In this document: one piece after another, positions 51,156 to 60,333 of the stretch
Layout of the letters: each line of letters starts with the position of its first letter
Numbering within the stretch: the stretch's first letter is position 1
Assembly: GCA_965216915.1 (NCBI GenBank)
Contig: CBDCGS010000011.1
Location: forward strand, 1,426,001 to 1,490,000
Length of the DNA stretch: 64,000 nt
Direction of reading: 5' to 3'
DNA from: CBDCGS01 sp965216915
Lineage (GTDB): Bacteria; Pseudomonadota; Alphaproteobacteria; UBA828
Program-made: the position numbers and the translations under genes
The notes under the pieces: model-generated
The model's database searches: none
Told to the model about the DNA's origin: nothing
Seen by the model: the letters and a program-made list of their open reading frames with translations, nothing else

Positions 51156-51870
51156 CGCCTTGGCCGATCGCCTCGAGCAGCCGACGGGCGGCTGCCTGCT
51201 CGGCGGCGCGTTTCGATGCGCCGAAGGCCGTCACTGCCGGCCGGTCGCCGACGCGCACCTCGACCTCGAAACGGGGGGCATGGGCCGGGCCGGCGGTGGC
51301 AATGGTGCGGTAGACCGGGAGTAGACCGAGCGTGGACTGTGCCCACTCCTGCAACGCCGTCTTGGCATCGCTCGGCGGTGCCGCGTCCTCAGCCATCAGG
51401 GGCTCCCAATGAACCCGCACGAAGCCTCGCGCGGCGTCGAGGCCACCATCGAGGTAGAGCGCAGCAATCACCGCCTCGCAGGCATCCGCGAGGTTTGCCG
51501 GATTGTCACGACCACCGCCGGTGTCCTCACCGTGGCCGAGCTCGACGTGGCGGCCAAGCTCCAGTTCGCGCGCCACGCGCGCCAATGTGTCGCGCCGCAC
51601 GAGAGCCGCGAAGCGGCGCGCGAGCGCGCCCTCCTTTTCCTCGGGAAATCGCTCGATGAGCATGGCGGCGACGACCAGCCCCAGGACCCGGTCGCCGAGA
51701 AACTCGAGACGCTGATAGCTGTCACTATGACGCTCCGCCGCGCTTGGATGCCGCAACGCCCTGGCCAGCAGGGCCCGATCGCGGAACCGATGCCCGAGGA
51801 CATCCTCAAGGGCGGACTCCTCGCCGACCGCTTGGCGTGCGCCCTGGCGCGGCGACATCGAGTCTGTCAC
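51148..51870 (-). CDS. rnc: Ribonuclease III
   Basis: A 240-residue double-strand-specific endonuclease. The signature RLEFLGDRVLGLVVA holds the catalytic acidic residues; the double-stranded RNA-binding domain forms the last 70 residues (DAKTALQEWAQSTLGLLPVY...AAEQAAARRLLEAI). It processes rRNA precursors. It lies 2 nt downstream of lepB and overlaps era, forming a lepB-rnc-era unit. Confidence 0.96.
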   Translation of the reverse strand: MTDSMSPRQGARQAVGEESALEDVLGHRFRDRALLARALRHPSAAERHSDSYQRLEFLGDRVLGLVVAAMLIERFPEEKEGALARRFAALVRRDTLARVARELELGRHVELGHGEDTGGGRDNPANLADACEAVIAALYLDGGLDAARGFVRVHWEPLMAEDAAPPSDAKTALQEWAQSTLGLLPVYRTIATAGPAHAPRFEVEVRVGDRPAVTAFGASKRAAEQAAARRLLEAIGQGDG

Positions 51871-51872
51871 CG

Positions 51873-52637
51873 CTACTCAATCGCTTTGAAGACGCGCTCG
51901 GTGCGGGTATCGCTCGGCCAACGCCAGATCTCGCCGATTCCGGCATCGTTGTCGAGCGAGTGGAAAATGAACTCGGCACGCCCGATCAGATTCTCCGCCG
52001 GAATGTAGCCCACCGCCGGGAGCACCCGACTGTCCTGGGAATTGTCCCGATTGTCTCCCATCGCGAAATAGTGCCCCTCCGGCACGGTGTAGACCTGCGT
52101 GTTGTCGAGCCCGCCGTTCGGGCTTGCGTCGATCGTCAGATAGGACGCGCCGTTCGGAAGTGTCTCAACATATTGGCGGTAGACGAGCTCTCGCCCGAAC
52201 CGATCGACAAATTCGTAGTCGTCGATGCGGCGCCGTTCGACCGCCTGCCCATTGACGTGCAGAACCCCGTCCTTGACCTGGATACGATCACCGGGAAGGC
52301 CGACGATCCGCTTGATGTAGTCGGTCTCGTTGTCCCGCGGCAGCTTGAACACGGCGACGTCACCACGCTCCGGCTCGCTCGAGAGGATGCGTCCCGAGAA
52401 GAGCGGCAGGCTCCACGGCAAAGAATATTTGCTGTAGCCGTAGGAATATTTCGAGACAAAGAGATAGTCCCCCACCAGAAGCGTCGGGATCATGGACCCG
52501 GAGGGGATGTTGAACGGCTCGAACGCGACCGTGCGCACCACCAAAGCGGCAATCACGGCGTAGATCAGGGTCCGGATCGTGTCCCAGATCGCGCTTCGCT
52601 TCGACTTCGTCTTCGCGGCTTTGACTTTCGCCATCAA
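51873..52637 (-). CDS. lepB: Signal peptidase I
   Basis: A 254-residue type I signal peptidase. One N-terminal membrane helix (about 20-38) is followed by the catalytic serine S48 in IPSGSMIPTL and the general-base lysine in DYIKRIVGLPGD. A later GDNRDNSQDSR box matches the family. It removes Sec/Tat signal peptides at the periplasmic face. Upstream is acpS (51 nt), downstream rnc. Confidence 0.96.
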   Translation of the reverse strand: MMAKVKAAKTKSKRSAIWDTIRTLIYAVIAALVVRTVAFEPFNIPSGSMIPTLLVGDYLFVSKYSYGYSKYSLPWSLPLFSGRILSSEPERGDVAVFKLPRDNETDYIKRIVGLPGDRIQVKDGVLHVNGQAVERRRIDDYEFVDRFGRELVYRQYVETLPNGASYLTIDASPNGGLDNTQVYTVPEGHYFAMGDNRDNSQDSRVLPAVGYIPAENLIGRAEFIFHSLDNDAGIGEIWRWPSDTRTERVFKAIE

Positions 52638-52688
52638 CTCACTGTTTCAGGTCGCACGCGCGGTCATGCGCGAGCCGAGCCGAGGCAT

Positions 52689-53093
52689 CTAATCCTGTGT
52701 GGGAATCGCCGTGATAATGACGATCGCCTGCGCCGTGGGCGGCTCGTCGGTCAAGGACACGTCTATCTGCGCCGTCATGCCTGAAGGCGTGATCGAATGC
52801 AAGCGCTCCAATGCGCCCCCGGTCAGCTTCATGGTCGGCTTGCCCGACGGAAGGTTGACAACGGCCATGTCGCGCCAGAACACACCTTGACGAAATCCCG
52901 TGCCGAGCGCCTTCGAACACGCCTCCTTGGCCGCGAACCGGCGCGCGTAGCTCGCCGCCCGTGCCGCGCGCCGATCAGATCGCTCACGCTCATTGTCGGC
53001 GAAAATGCGCTGGGTGAACCGCTCGCCAAAGCGCTCGAGCGTGCGCTCGATGCGCCGAATGTCCACGATATCACTCCCCAGCCCGATGATCAT
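52689..53093 (-). CDS. acpS: Holo-[acyl-carrier-protein] synthase
   Basis: A 134-residue 4'-phosphopantetheinyl transferase that activates ACP for fatty-acid synthesis. The Mg-binding D8 in IIGLGSDIVDI and the E in RFAAKEACSKALG are present. In many relatives pdxJ lies directly upstream; here a DUF2062 gene occupies that place. Confidence 0.96.
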   Translation of the reverse strand: MIIGLGSDIVDIRRIERTLERFGERFTQRIFADNERERSDRRAARAASYARRFAAKEACSKALGTGFRQGVFWRDMAVVNLPSGKPTMKLTGGALERLHSITPSGMTAQIDVSLTDEPPTAQAIVIITAIPTQD

Positions 53094-53144
53094 GCTGCGC
53101 GAATCACCACTCAGTGCGGCCCGCGCCCGGCGCAGCGTGTAGCA

Positions 53145-53864
53145 TCAGCGCCCTCGATCCACCACCGCCTGATCCAGGCGCGTCACGTTTGACGGCATCT
53201 CGTGCTCCTCCTCGGACCGCATCGCGCGCGGCTCCGGGATGGTGATCTCCGCCTCGAGGCGCGCACGCTCATCTTCCGAAACATTGGCGCTGGTCGCGTC
53301 GAGCGAGGCCTGTCGCTGCTGCGCAAGAACCTCCTTGCGCTGCTGCCGCCGAAGCCGCCGGTGCGCCTGGTAGTTGGCGACAACACGGCGAATGGGGAAG
53401 AAGACAATCACCCACACCGCCAACGCAGCCGGCACGCCGCCCACCATCATGGGAAGCAGGATTTCCTCGGGATGGCTGAACAAAACCGACCAGGTGAGCT
53501 CTTCCGGAAGCTCGCGCCCGCGCTCGTAGCCGAGGATCTTTGTGCCGAGCCACAAGATCCCGGACCAGATGAAGGGGAACGTCCAGGGATTGCCGACAGC
53601 GGTGCCGATGGCCGACGCAATGATGTGGCCGCGCAGCAGCCAAGCAGCCGCCGCAGCCAGGACGAAATGCAGCCCGATCAGCGGGGTGAAGGAGACGGCG
53701 GCGCCGCAGGCGAAGCCGCACGCGATGGAATAGGGCGTGCCCTGCAGGCGCTTGATGCGCAGCGCCCAATACTTCCCGGTCTTTCGCCATCCCATGCGCG
53801 GCCACGCCATCTCGCGCGCCGCGCCGAGCTTGCTGCGCTTCTCGCGTCGGCGGAAGACGCTCAT
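53145..53864 (-). CDS. DUF2062 membrane protein
   Basis: A 239-residue protein with a DUF2062 core (TPYSIACGFACGAAVSFTPLIGLHF, shown here as the family signature region, then NPWTFPFIW and a third hydrophobic helix) and a long charged C-terminal tail with many Arg/Gln. Function is unknown; members are inner-membrane proteins often near lipid or envelope genes. It lies between rsh and acpS on the same strand. Confidence 0.8.
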   Translation of the reverse strand: MSVFRRREKRSKLGAAREMAWPRMGWRKTGKYWALRIKRLQGTPYSIACGFACGAAVSFTPLIGLHFVLAAAAAWLLRGHIIASAIGTAVGNPWTFPFIWSGILWLGTKILGYERGRELPEELTWSVLFSHPEEILLPMMVGGVPAALAVWVIVFFPIRRVVANYQAHRRLRRQQRKEVLAQQRQASLDATSANVSEDERARLEAEITIPEPRAMRSEEEHEMPSNVTRLDQAVVDRGR

Positions 53865-54088
53865 GCCCCTTTCCCTGTCCGCATTCCCGCAGCCACCGCA
53901 CCGCTATGCGGCCGGTCGTGCGGCAATCTCCCTGTTCGGCGTGGCTCGGTTCTGCTCTTGTTCGCTCACCGCACCCTCCTGGATAGCCCATGACCGTAAT
54001 CCGGCGCAATAGCGAGCCGCCCCCGCCGCGGGGCAGGCTGGCTCGCCTTTCCCGGCGAATTGCCGCGAAAACCGCTCCGGAAGCGCCA

Positions 54089-56236
54089 TCAGTCGCGGGC
54101 ACGGTCCACGGCGCTCACCGAGGGGACAGCACGCAAGGCTGCGATGATATTGCCGAGGTGCTTGGCGTCCTTCACCTCGACGTCGATGACCATTTCGAAA
54201 AAATCCATCGAACGGCGGGTGAATTTCAAGTTGCTGATGTTGCCCTTGTTCTTCGCGATGGCCGTGGTCAGCTGGCTGAGGCTGCCGGTTTCGTTGGTCA
54301 CGACCAGATTGAGGCGCCCGACGTGCACACCGTTGGCGCCGAGATCGGCGTCCCATGCGAGGTCAAGCCAGCGCTCCGGCGTATCACCGAAACTCTCCAG
54401 CGTGTCGCAATCGATGGTGTGAATGGTGGCGCCCTTGCCGGTGGTGACGATCCCGACGATCCGATCGCCGGGCAACGGGTTGCAGCATTCCGCCATGTGA
54501 ACCGCCATGCCTGGAATCAGCCCGCGCACGGGGATGCCCGCATCACCCGATTTGGCACGGGCATGGGCTTGTGCGATCGATCGCGCGCGCGGTGCGACGC
54601 CCTCGAGGCTCCTGGTCGGAAAGAGCGCATCGGCAAGCTCGGCGCTCGTCGTCTCGCCGCGGCCGAGCGCGTGATAGAGGTCAGCCACGGTGGCCTCGCG
54701 AAAGCGCGGCAGCACACCCTCGATCAAGCGCTCGGAAAAGGTCTCGTTCTCCGCGCGGAACACCTTCTCCGCGATCGCGCGGCCAAGCGCGACGAACTGC
54801 TCCCGCTCCTTGAGGCGGGTGAACCGGCGGATGCACGCGCGCGCCTTGCCGGTCACCACAAAGCTTGCCCAGGTGGGTGACGGCGCCGGCGCCTTGGAGC
54901 GTAGAACCTCGACCTGGTCGCCGTTGCGGAGCGCCGTCTGCAGGGGAACGACGCGCCCGTTGACCTTGGCGCCGACGGTCGTGTCGCCAATGTCGCTGTG
55001 GATCGCATAGGCGAAATCGACCGGAGTCGCGCCGCGGGGCAGTGTGATGAGATCGCCCTTGGGCGTGAAGCAAAAAACCTGATCCTGGAACATCTCGAGC
55101 TTGGTGTGCTCGAGAAACTCCTCGGGTCCCGCCGCGGTCTCGAGAATCGCCAGGAGCTCGCGCATCCAGCGATATTGACGCCGCCCGTCGGGCCGCTCCC
55201 CGCCCTGCTTGAACAGCCAATGGGCGGCCACGCCATATTCCGCCTCCTCGTGCATATCCCGCGTGCGGACCTGGATCTCGACCCTCTGCTGCTCGGGGCC
55301 GATCACGGTGGTGTGGATCGAGCGATAGCCGTTGGGTTTCGGCGTGCTGATGTAATCCTTGAACCGGCCGGGCACCACCGGATAGGCCCGGTGGACGATG
55401 CCGAGCGCACGATAGCAATCCTCCTCGGCATCCACGACGACACGGAACGCGATGATGTCGCTCAGCTGCTCGAACGCGATGTGCTTGCGCTGCATCTTGC
55501 GCCAGATCGAATAGGGCCGCTTCTCGCGACCCGAGACGCGCGCCCGCAGCCGCGCGCTCCGAAGTGTGGCCTCGAGAGCCTCGATAATGCGCGGCACGAG
55601 CTCGCCACCCTCGCGCTTGAGATAGTCAAGACGAGCCACCATCGAATGGTGCGCATCGGGGTTGAGCTCCGCGAAGGCGAGATCCTCAAGTTCGGCTTTG
55701 AAGGTTTGCAGGCCGATGCGCTCCGCAAGCGGCGCGTAGATGTCCATGGTTTCCATGGCGATCCGACGACGTTTGTCGGCCGCTTCGATGTGGCCGAGGG
55801 TGCGCATGTTGTGCAACCGGTCGGCCAGCTTGACCAAAAGCACGCGGATATCTTCCGACATCGCGAGTAGGAACTTCCGAAAGTTCTCGGCCTGACGGGT
55901 TTGGTCGGATTGGAGCTCGAGGCGGCTAAGCTTCGTGACTCCATCCACAAGTCGCGCAACCTCATCGCCGAAGATGCGCTCGATCTCGTCCAGCGTGGCG
56001 AGCGTGTCTTCGACCGTGTCGTGGAGCAAGGCCGTGACGATCGAGCGGCTATCCAGCTTGAGGTCGGTGAGAATTCCGGCGACCTCGATCGGATGGGAAA
56101 AATAGGGATCGCCGCTCGCGCGCTTCTGCATCCCATGCGCCTTCATCGAGAAGACGTACGCACGGTTCAGAAGATCTTCGTCCGCGGACGGCTCGTAGTT
56201 CTTGACCCGTTCGACGAGTTCGTACTGCCGAATCAT
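54089..56236 (-). CDS. rsh: Bifunctional (p)ppGpp synthetase/hydrolase (RelA/SpoT homologue)
   Basis: A 715-residue stringent-response enzyme. The HD hydrolase domain (HDTVEDT near residue 75) is followed by the synthetase domain (PKPNGYRSIHTTV), TGS domain (VFCFTPKGDLITLPRGATPVDFAY region), a helical/zinc-finger region (ECCNPLPGD) and a C-terminal ACT domain. Alphaproteobacteria usually have this single long enzyme. ATG 56236 begins MIRQYELVERV; the four-codon extension is less likely. It lies downstream of rpoZ, as is usual. Confidence 0.96.
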   Translation of the reverse strand: MIRQYELVERVKNYEPSADEDLLNRAYVFSMKAHGMQKRASGDPYFSHPIEVAGILTDLKLDSRSIVTALLHDTVEDTLATLDEIERIFGDEVARLVDGVTKLSRLELQSDQTRQAENFRKFLLAMSEDIRVLLVKLADRLHNMRTLGHIEAADKRRRIAMETMDIYAPLAERIGLQTFKAELEDLAFAELNPDAHHSMVARLDYLKREGGELVPRIIEALEATLRSARLRARVSGREKRPYSIWRKMQRKHIAFEQLSDIIAFRVVVDAEEDCYRALGIVHRAYPVVPGRFKDYISTPKPNGYRSIHTTVIGPEQQRVEIQVRTRDMHEEAEYGVAAHWLFKQGGERPDGRRQYRWMRELLAILETAAGPEEFLEHTKLEMFQDQVFCFTPKGDLITLPRGATPVDFAYAIHSDIGDTTVGAKVNGRVVPLQTALRNGDQVEVLRSKAPAPSPTWASFVVTGKARACIRRFTRLKEREQFVALGRAIAEKVFRAENETFSERLIEGVLPRFREATVADLYHALGRGETTSAELADALFPTRSLEGVAPRARSIAQAHARAKSGDAGIPVRGLIPGMAVHMAECCNPLPGDRIVGIVTTGKGATIHTIDCDTLESFGDTPERWLDLAWDADLGANGVHVGRLNLVVTNETGSLSQLTTAIAKNKGNISNLKFTRRSMDFFEMVIDVEVKDAKHLGNIIAALRAVPSVSAVDRARD

Positions 56237-56327
56237 CGGTCGATGCACATGGGGTGGGTCGCTACCGGCGACCCACGCCTCGGATCGTGGCTGATGCGCG
56301 GTTGGCCAATCCGCCCCCGGCGGCGCC

Positions 56328-56735
56328 CTAGCGCGTGGGATCCTCTGGCGTACCCTCCGCTTCCTCAGCCGAGACGTCCTCGAAGGCGGTGGGCCTCAGC
56401 ACCTCGGCTTGGGCGACTTCAACATCGCTCACGGCCTTGCCCGTCACGCCGGCCCATGCCTGTTCTGCGGCAAGGACGGCCATGGTGTCCTCTTCTGGCT
56501 CGTCGACCTCGAGGTCAGGGCCTTGACCATGCTCGAGTTCGTAGCGCAGCGCGTCAAGATCGACGGTTGCGTCGGCGATCTCGCGCAGCGCAACCACCGC
56601 ATTCTTGTCGTTGTCCCGCTCAACGGTCAGCGGTGCGCCAGCACGAATGTCGCGCGACCGTTGCGCCGCCAGCAAGACCAGCTCGAAACGGTTCGGCACC
56701 CTCTCAACACAATCCTCAACGGTGACACGCGCCAT
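56328..56735 (-). CDS. rpoZ: DNA-directed RNA polymerase omega subunit
   Basis: A 135-residue omega subunit: MARVTVEDCVERVPNRFEL, then LLAAQRSRDI and ALREIADATVD. It supports beta' folding and ppGpp binding. The C-terminal 60 residues form an acidic extension, common in alphaproteobacteria. ATG 56735 matches the family; seven upstream codons are spurious. It precedes rsh, so the ppGpp receptor subunit and the ppGpp enzyme are co-expressed. Confidence 0.95.
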   Translation of the reverse strand: MARVTVEDCVERVPNRFELVLLAAQRSRDIRAGAPLTVERDNDKNAVVALREIADATVDLDALRYELEHGQGPDLEVDEPEEDTMAVLAAEQAWAGVTGKAVSDVEVAQAEVLRPTAFEDVSAEEAEGTPEDPTR

Positions 56736-56884
56736 CGGCCGTCGCCTCCAGAACACAGTGGGGGGAAATTTGAGCGTGGAGGATATCCGCTAGGCCCGAA
56801 AAATCCAAGAACATAGCGACTGCCGCAATCGTGATCGACGGCGATGCGGTGAACCGATGACCGTCCGAATCGTTCTCCCCACGC

Positions 56885-56922
56885 CCGAACGTCCCGCGAA
56901 AGAAACTAAGTTGAACGTTCGG
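56885..56922. promoter_or_regulatory. Inverted repeat CCGAACGT-N22-ACGTTCGG between folK and rpoZ
   Basis: A perfect 8-bp inverted repeat in the 221-nt gap upstream of rpoZ, followed on the plus strand by the T-rich TTTATTCTT. No plus-strand gene precedes it, so it is more likely an operator or leader element of the rpoZ-rsh operon than a terminator. Confidence 0.35.
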
Positions 56923-56956
56923 TTTATTCTTCCTTACATCTCACGGTTACAAATAT

Positions 56957-57478
56957 TCACATTGTCTCGGGATCGATCGGGACCGCGGTTTGATCGGCCG
57001 GCAATTCCCGGATCAGGGCATCGAGATGCGCGCCGGTTTGCGGATGCCGCCAGTCCGGCGCGATCTCCCGCAACGGCAAAAGCACGAAAGCGCGCTCCGC
57101 CAACCGGGGGTGCGGAAGGGTCAATGCCGGTCCGTCGCGGTCCGCGGCGATATCCACGGTCATGCCGTGATAGTCGATCAGATCGAGATCGAGCACGCGC
57201 GGCACCAGCGTTTGAGCGCGGGAGCGGCCGAATTCCCTTTCTATTTCAAGAAGATATTCCATCAGTGAGCGGGGCGGACACAGTGTCTCGACGGATACGA
57301 CACCGTTGATGAACCACGGCTGATCGGACGCGGGCACCGGTGCGCTGCGGTACCAGCGTGAGCGACGGTCGATCCGAAGGCCGGCGCGCTCGAGCCTCAG
57401 GAGCGCCGCCTCGAGGCCTGCACGCGGCGGGCCGTAGAGGTCGGTCGGAAGGTTGGCGCCGAGCGCCAGCAAGATCAT
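56957..57478 (-). CDS. folK: 2-Amino-4-hydroxy-6-hydroxymethyldihydropteridine pyrophosphokinase
   Basis: A 173-residue HPPK of folate biosynthesis that transfers pyrophosphate from ATP to the pterin. It has LLALGANL at the N-terminus, SRWYRSAPVPASDQPWFINGVV and the signature PRVLDLDLIDYHG with the Mg-binding aspartates, plus LPHPRLAERAFVLLPL. It lies upstream of rpoZ on the same strand and is divergent from the NYN gene. Confidence 0.95.
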   Translation of the reverse strand: MILLALGANLPTDLYGPPRAGLEAALLRLERAGLRIDRRSRWYRSAPVPASDQPWFINGVVSVETLCPPRSLMEYLLEIEREFGRSRAQTLVPRVLDLDLIDYHGMTVDIAADRDGPALTLPHPRLAERAFVLLPLREIAPDWRHPQTGAHLDALIRELPADQTAVPIDPETM

Positions 57479-57634
57479 CTCGGAATGTGCTCCTCAAACC
57501 CTTGCCACCTGGATCACGCGCCCTAGTTACAACGAGGCGGGGGGTCTCGCCCACCCGTTTGATTCTAAACGACAAAGCGACTCGGCGTCAGATCGAGCGC
57601 CACCGGACGACAGGAAAACTAAGGGTAGAGATTC

Positions 57635-58282
57635 ATGGACTTTTATCCTCAAGAGCGTATCGGCCTGTTTATAGACGGTGCGAATCTATACGCTGCGGCA
57701 CGCTCACTTGGGTTTGACATCGACTACAAGCGCCTGCGTGAAGAGTTCGCTCAGCAAGGGCGACTGGTTCGTGCGTTTTACTACACGGCGCTCGTCGAGG
57801 ACCAAGACTACTCTCCGATCAGGCCGTTGGTGGATTGGCTGGACTATAACGGTTACACCATGGTTACCAAGCCAACCAAGGAATTCACCGATTCCACCGG
57901 GCGACGCAAGATCAAGGGCAACATGGACATCGAGCTCGCGATCGATGTCATGGATATGGCGGGCTCCCTCGATCATGTCGTCCTTTTCTCCGGAGACGGA
58001 GATTTCAGGCGTTTGGTCGAAGCCGCACAGCGCCGAGGCTTGCGGGTCTCCGTGGTGAGCACGATCCGATCGCAGCCGCCGATGGTCGCTGATGAGCTTC
58101 GCCGGCAAGCCGACTGCTTCATCGAACTGCAGGAGCTCGAATCGAAGATCGCCCGCGAGCCGAATTGGCGCAACGGACGCGGCACGATCCGCGATAGTGA
58201 GGACGAGGATGGTCTCCACGGCCCGGACGCCGAGTTCGATGGCATGGACGGCGCTGACGAGGACATGATCGGCGCCAGCTGA
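57635..58282 (+). CDS. NYN-domain protein (LabA/DUF88-like, putative ribonuclease)
   Basis: A 215-residue PIN-like NYN protein. The first acidic residue lies in RIGLFIDGANLYAA, and others in GNMDIELAIDVMDMA and LFSGDGDFRRLVEAAQRRG, forming the expected metal centre. The C-terminal 35 residues are very acidic. Members cleave or bind RNA; a specific target is not known. It is followed after 11 nt by the uracil-DNA glycosylase gene. Confidence 0.9.
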   Translation: MDFYPQERIGLFIDGANLYAAARSLGFDIDYKRLREEFAQQGRLVRAFYYTALVEDQDYSPIRPLVDWLDYNGYTMVTKPTKEFTDSTGRRKIKGNMDIELAIDVMDMAGSLDHVVLFSGDGDFRRLVEAAQRRGLRVSVVSTIRSQPPMVADELRRQADCFIELQELESKIAREPNWRNGRGTIRDSEDEDGLHGPDAEFDGMDGADEDMIGAS

Positions 58283-58293
58283 CACGCGCGCCG

Positions 58294-58932
58294 GTGGGCC
58301 CGTGCGCCCCGGATCCTGATTGCGGCCTTTGTCCAAGGCTTGTCGCCTATCGCTCGGACAATCGCCGCGCGGAACCATCGTGGCACAACGCGCCCGTCGA
58401 AAGCTTCGGCGCCCTTGACGCGCGCCTCCTGATTGTCGGTCTTGCGCCCGGTCGGCGCGGCGCCAACCGTACGGGGCGCCCCTTCACGGGCGACTTCGCG
58501 GGCGACCTTCTCTACGCGACGCTGCCGCGCCACGGCTTTGCGCGCGGTGTCTATGACGCTCGGCCGGACGATGGTCTGACGCTCGTCGATAGCCGAATCA
58601 CCAATGCGGTTCGCTGCGTGCCACCCGAGAACCGCCCAACCGGGGCGGAGATCCGCGCATGCCGCCCGTTTCTGGCGGCCGAAATCGACGCGATGGACCG
58701 GCTGGCGGCTATTCTCGCCCTTGGATCGATCGCCCATGGTGCGGTGCTCGCGGCCCTCGGACTGCGGCGGGCGCCGTATAAGTTTGGCCATGGCGCGGTT
58801 CACCCCCTGCCCGGACACCGGTTCACGCTCTTCGACAGCTACCATTGCTCTCGGCTCAACACGAACACCGGCCGCCTGACGCCCGAGATGTTCGGCGCCA
58901 TCTTTGCGACGCTCCGCCGGCATCTCGGCTGA
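58294..58932 (+). CDS. Uracil-DNA glycosylase, family 5 (UDGb-like)
   Basis: A 212-residue glycosylase. An N-terminal cysteine pair (DPDCGLCPR) and a later cysteine fit the [4Fe-4S] ligands. The active-site motif GLAPGRRGANRTGRPF lacks the catalytic aspartate of family 1 and is typical of UDGb. The second motif SYHCSRLNTNTGRLT is present. It removes uracil or hypoxanthine from DNA. GTG 58294 is the only plausible start. It converges with smpB, 7 nt apart. Confidence 0.9.
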   Translation: MGPCAPDPDCGLCPRLVAYRSDNRRAEPSWHNAPVESFGALDARLLIVGLAPGRRGANRTGRPFTGDFAGDLLYATLPRHGFARGVYDARPDDGLTLVDSRITNAVRCVPPENRPTGAEIRACRPFLAAEIDAMDRLAAILALGSIAHGAVLAALGLRRAPYKFGHGAVHPLPGHRFTLFDSYHCSRLNTNTGRLTPEMFGAIFATLRRHLG

Positions 58933-58939
58933 TGCGTCG

Positions 58940-59413
58940 TCACCCGCGATCCCGGACGAGGCGTTCCTTCTGGCGTCGCCAATCGCGCTCCTTCTCGGTC
59001 GCGCGCTTGTCGTATTTGCGTTTGCCGGAAGCCACCGAGATCTCGACTTTGGCAATTCCGCGTGGGTTGAAATACAGCGCCGTCGGCACAAGGGTCACCC
59101 CGCCGCGGCGCAGCGTGCCGACTAGGCGCCGGATTTCGCGCCGATGCAGGAGCAGCTTGCGCATCCGAAGAGGCTCGTGGTTGAACCGCCCGCCGCCGTC
59201 GTAGGCGGAGATATGGGCGTTGATGAGGAAGATCTCGCCGCCCCGCTCGGTCGCGTAGGCGTCGTTGATATTGGCCCGCCCGAGCCGGAGCGACTTGACC
59301 TCGGTGCCGGTCAGCTGAATGCCGGCCTCGAACGGCTTTTCCAAGAAGTAATCACGCCGCGCCTTCCGGTTTTGCGCGATGAGCGTGCGCCCCGGATCGG
59401 TCTGCTTAGCCAC
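58940..59413 (-). CDS. smpB: SsrA-binding protein SmpB
   Basis: A 157-residue trans-translation factor that brings tmRNA to stalled ribosomes. Conserved elements are QNRKARRDYFLEKPFEAGI, the TEVKSLRLGRANI segment and a basic C-terminal tail (KRATEKERDWRRQKERLVRDRG, the ribosome-channel tail). It lies 33 nt downstream of dapA. No ssrA gene was recognised in the window. Confidence 0.96.
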   Translation of the reverse strand: MAKQTDPGRTLIAQNRKARRDYFLEKPFEAGIQLTGTEVKSLRLGRANINDAYATERGGEIFLINAHISAYDGGGRFNHEPLRMRKLLLHRREIRRLVGTLRRGGVTLVPTALYFNPRGIAKVEISVASGKRKYDKRATEKERDWRRQKERLVRDRG

Positions 59414-59446
59414 GATGCAACGGCGGGTGCCGGCCGCTCGCCAGCG

Positions 59447-60322
59447 TCAATTGAGCAGCCCGACCCGCCGCATCGCGTCCTCGATTCGCGCCTTGTTTCC
59501 CGCGGACGGCTCTGTCAGCGGAAGCCGGACCGTCGGCGCGCAAAGGCCGAGGAGGGAGGCCGCATACTTCACCGGAATGGGGTTGCTCTCGACGAAGAGC
59601 TCATCGTGCAGCGGCATCAGCCGAATGTGGCGCGCGAGCGCATCCTCCGGGTCGCCACCATCCCAGGCCGCAAAGAACTCCGCGCAGAGGCGTGGCGCCA
59701 CGTTCGCGGTGACCGAAATGCACCCGTCACCGCCCTGCGCGAGGAAGCTGAGCACCGTGCCGTCTTCACCCGAAAGCTGGCAAAACTCATCGCCGATCAC
59801 CATACGGGTGTGGGTGGGGCGTGTCAGATCGGCGGTCGCGTCCTTCACGCCCACCACATTGGGCAGTGCAGCCAACCGGGCCATGGTCTCCACCGACATG
59901 TTGACGACGCTGCGCCCTGGGATGTTGTAAATGATCTGCGGAATATCCACGGCATCGGCGACCGCTTTGTAATGCTGATACATGCCTTCCTGCGTGGGCT
60001 TGTTGTAGTAGGGCATGACCAGAAGCGCCCCGTCGGCACCTGCCTCTTTCGCATGGCGCGTGAGATCGATCGCTTCTTCCGTGGAGTTGGAACCGGTGCC
60101 GGCGATCACCGGCACGCGTCCGCGCGCCACCGAGATGCAAAGCTCGGTCACGCGCCTGTGCTCAGCATGGCTCAGAGTCGGCGACTCGCCCGTGGTGCCG
60201 CATGGCACAAGGCCGGCAGCGCCCTCCTCGATTTGCCACTCGACGAAATCGGCATAGGCCGCCTCGTCGACCGAGCCGTTCTTGAACGGCGTGATCAAGG
60301 CCGTGAAATATCCCCTGAACAT
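59447..60322 (-). CDS. dapA: 4-Hydroxy-tetrahydrodipicolinate synthase
   Basis: A 291-residue class I aldolase that joins pyruvate and aspartate semialdehyde in lysine/diaminopimelate synthesis. K160 (VVGVKDAT) is the Schiff-base lysine, with Y132 (IIYNIPGR) and R137; the numbers are one less than in E. coli DapA. ATG 60322 is preceded on its strand by AAAGGAG. The ribosome site overlaps a CtrA-type box. Confidence 0.95.
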   Translation of the reverse strand: MFRGYFTALITPFKNGSVDEAAYADFVEWQIEEGAAGLVPCGTTGESPTLSHAEHRRVTELCISVARGRVPVIAGTGSNSTEEAIDLTRHAKEAGADGALLVMPYYNKPTQEGMYQHYKAVADAVDIPQIIYNIPGRSVVNMSVETMARLAALPNVVGVKDATADLTRPTHTRMVIGDEFCQLSGEDGTVLSFLAQGGDGCISVTANVAPRLCAEFFAAWDGGDPEDALARHIRLMPLHDELFVESNPIPVKYAASLLGLCAPTVRLPLTEPSAGNKARIEDAMRRVGLLN

Positions 60323-60333
60323 GCCGTGCTCCT

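Noticed and set aside
53865..54088. The 224-nt gap between rsh and the DUF2062 gene, examined for a tRNA or small gene
   Set aside because: No cloverleaf, no T-arm consensus and no credible small frame were seen.
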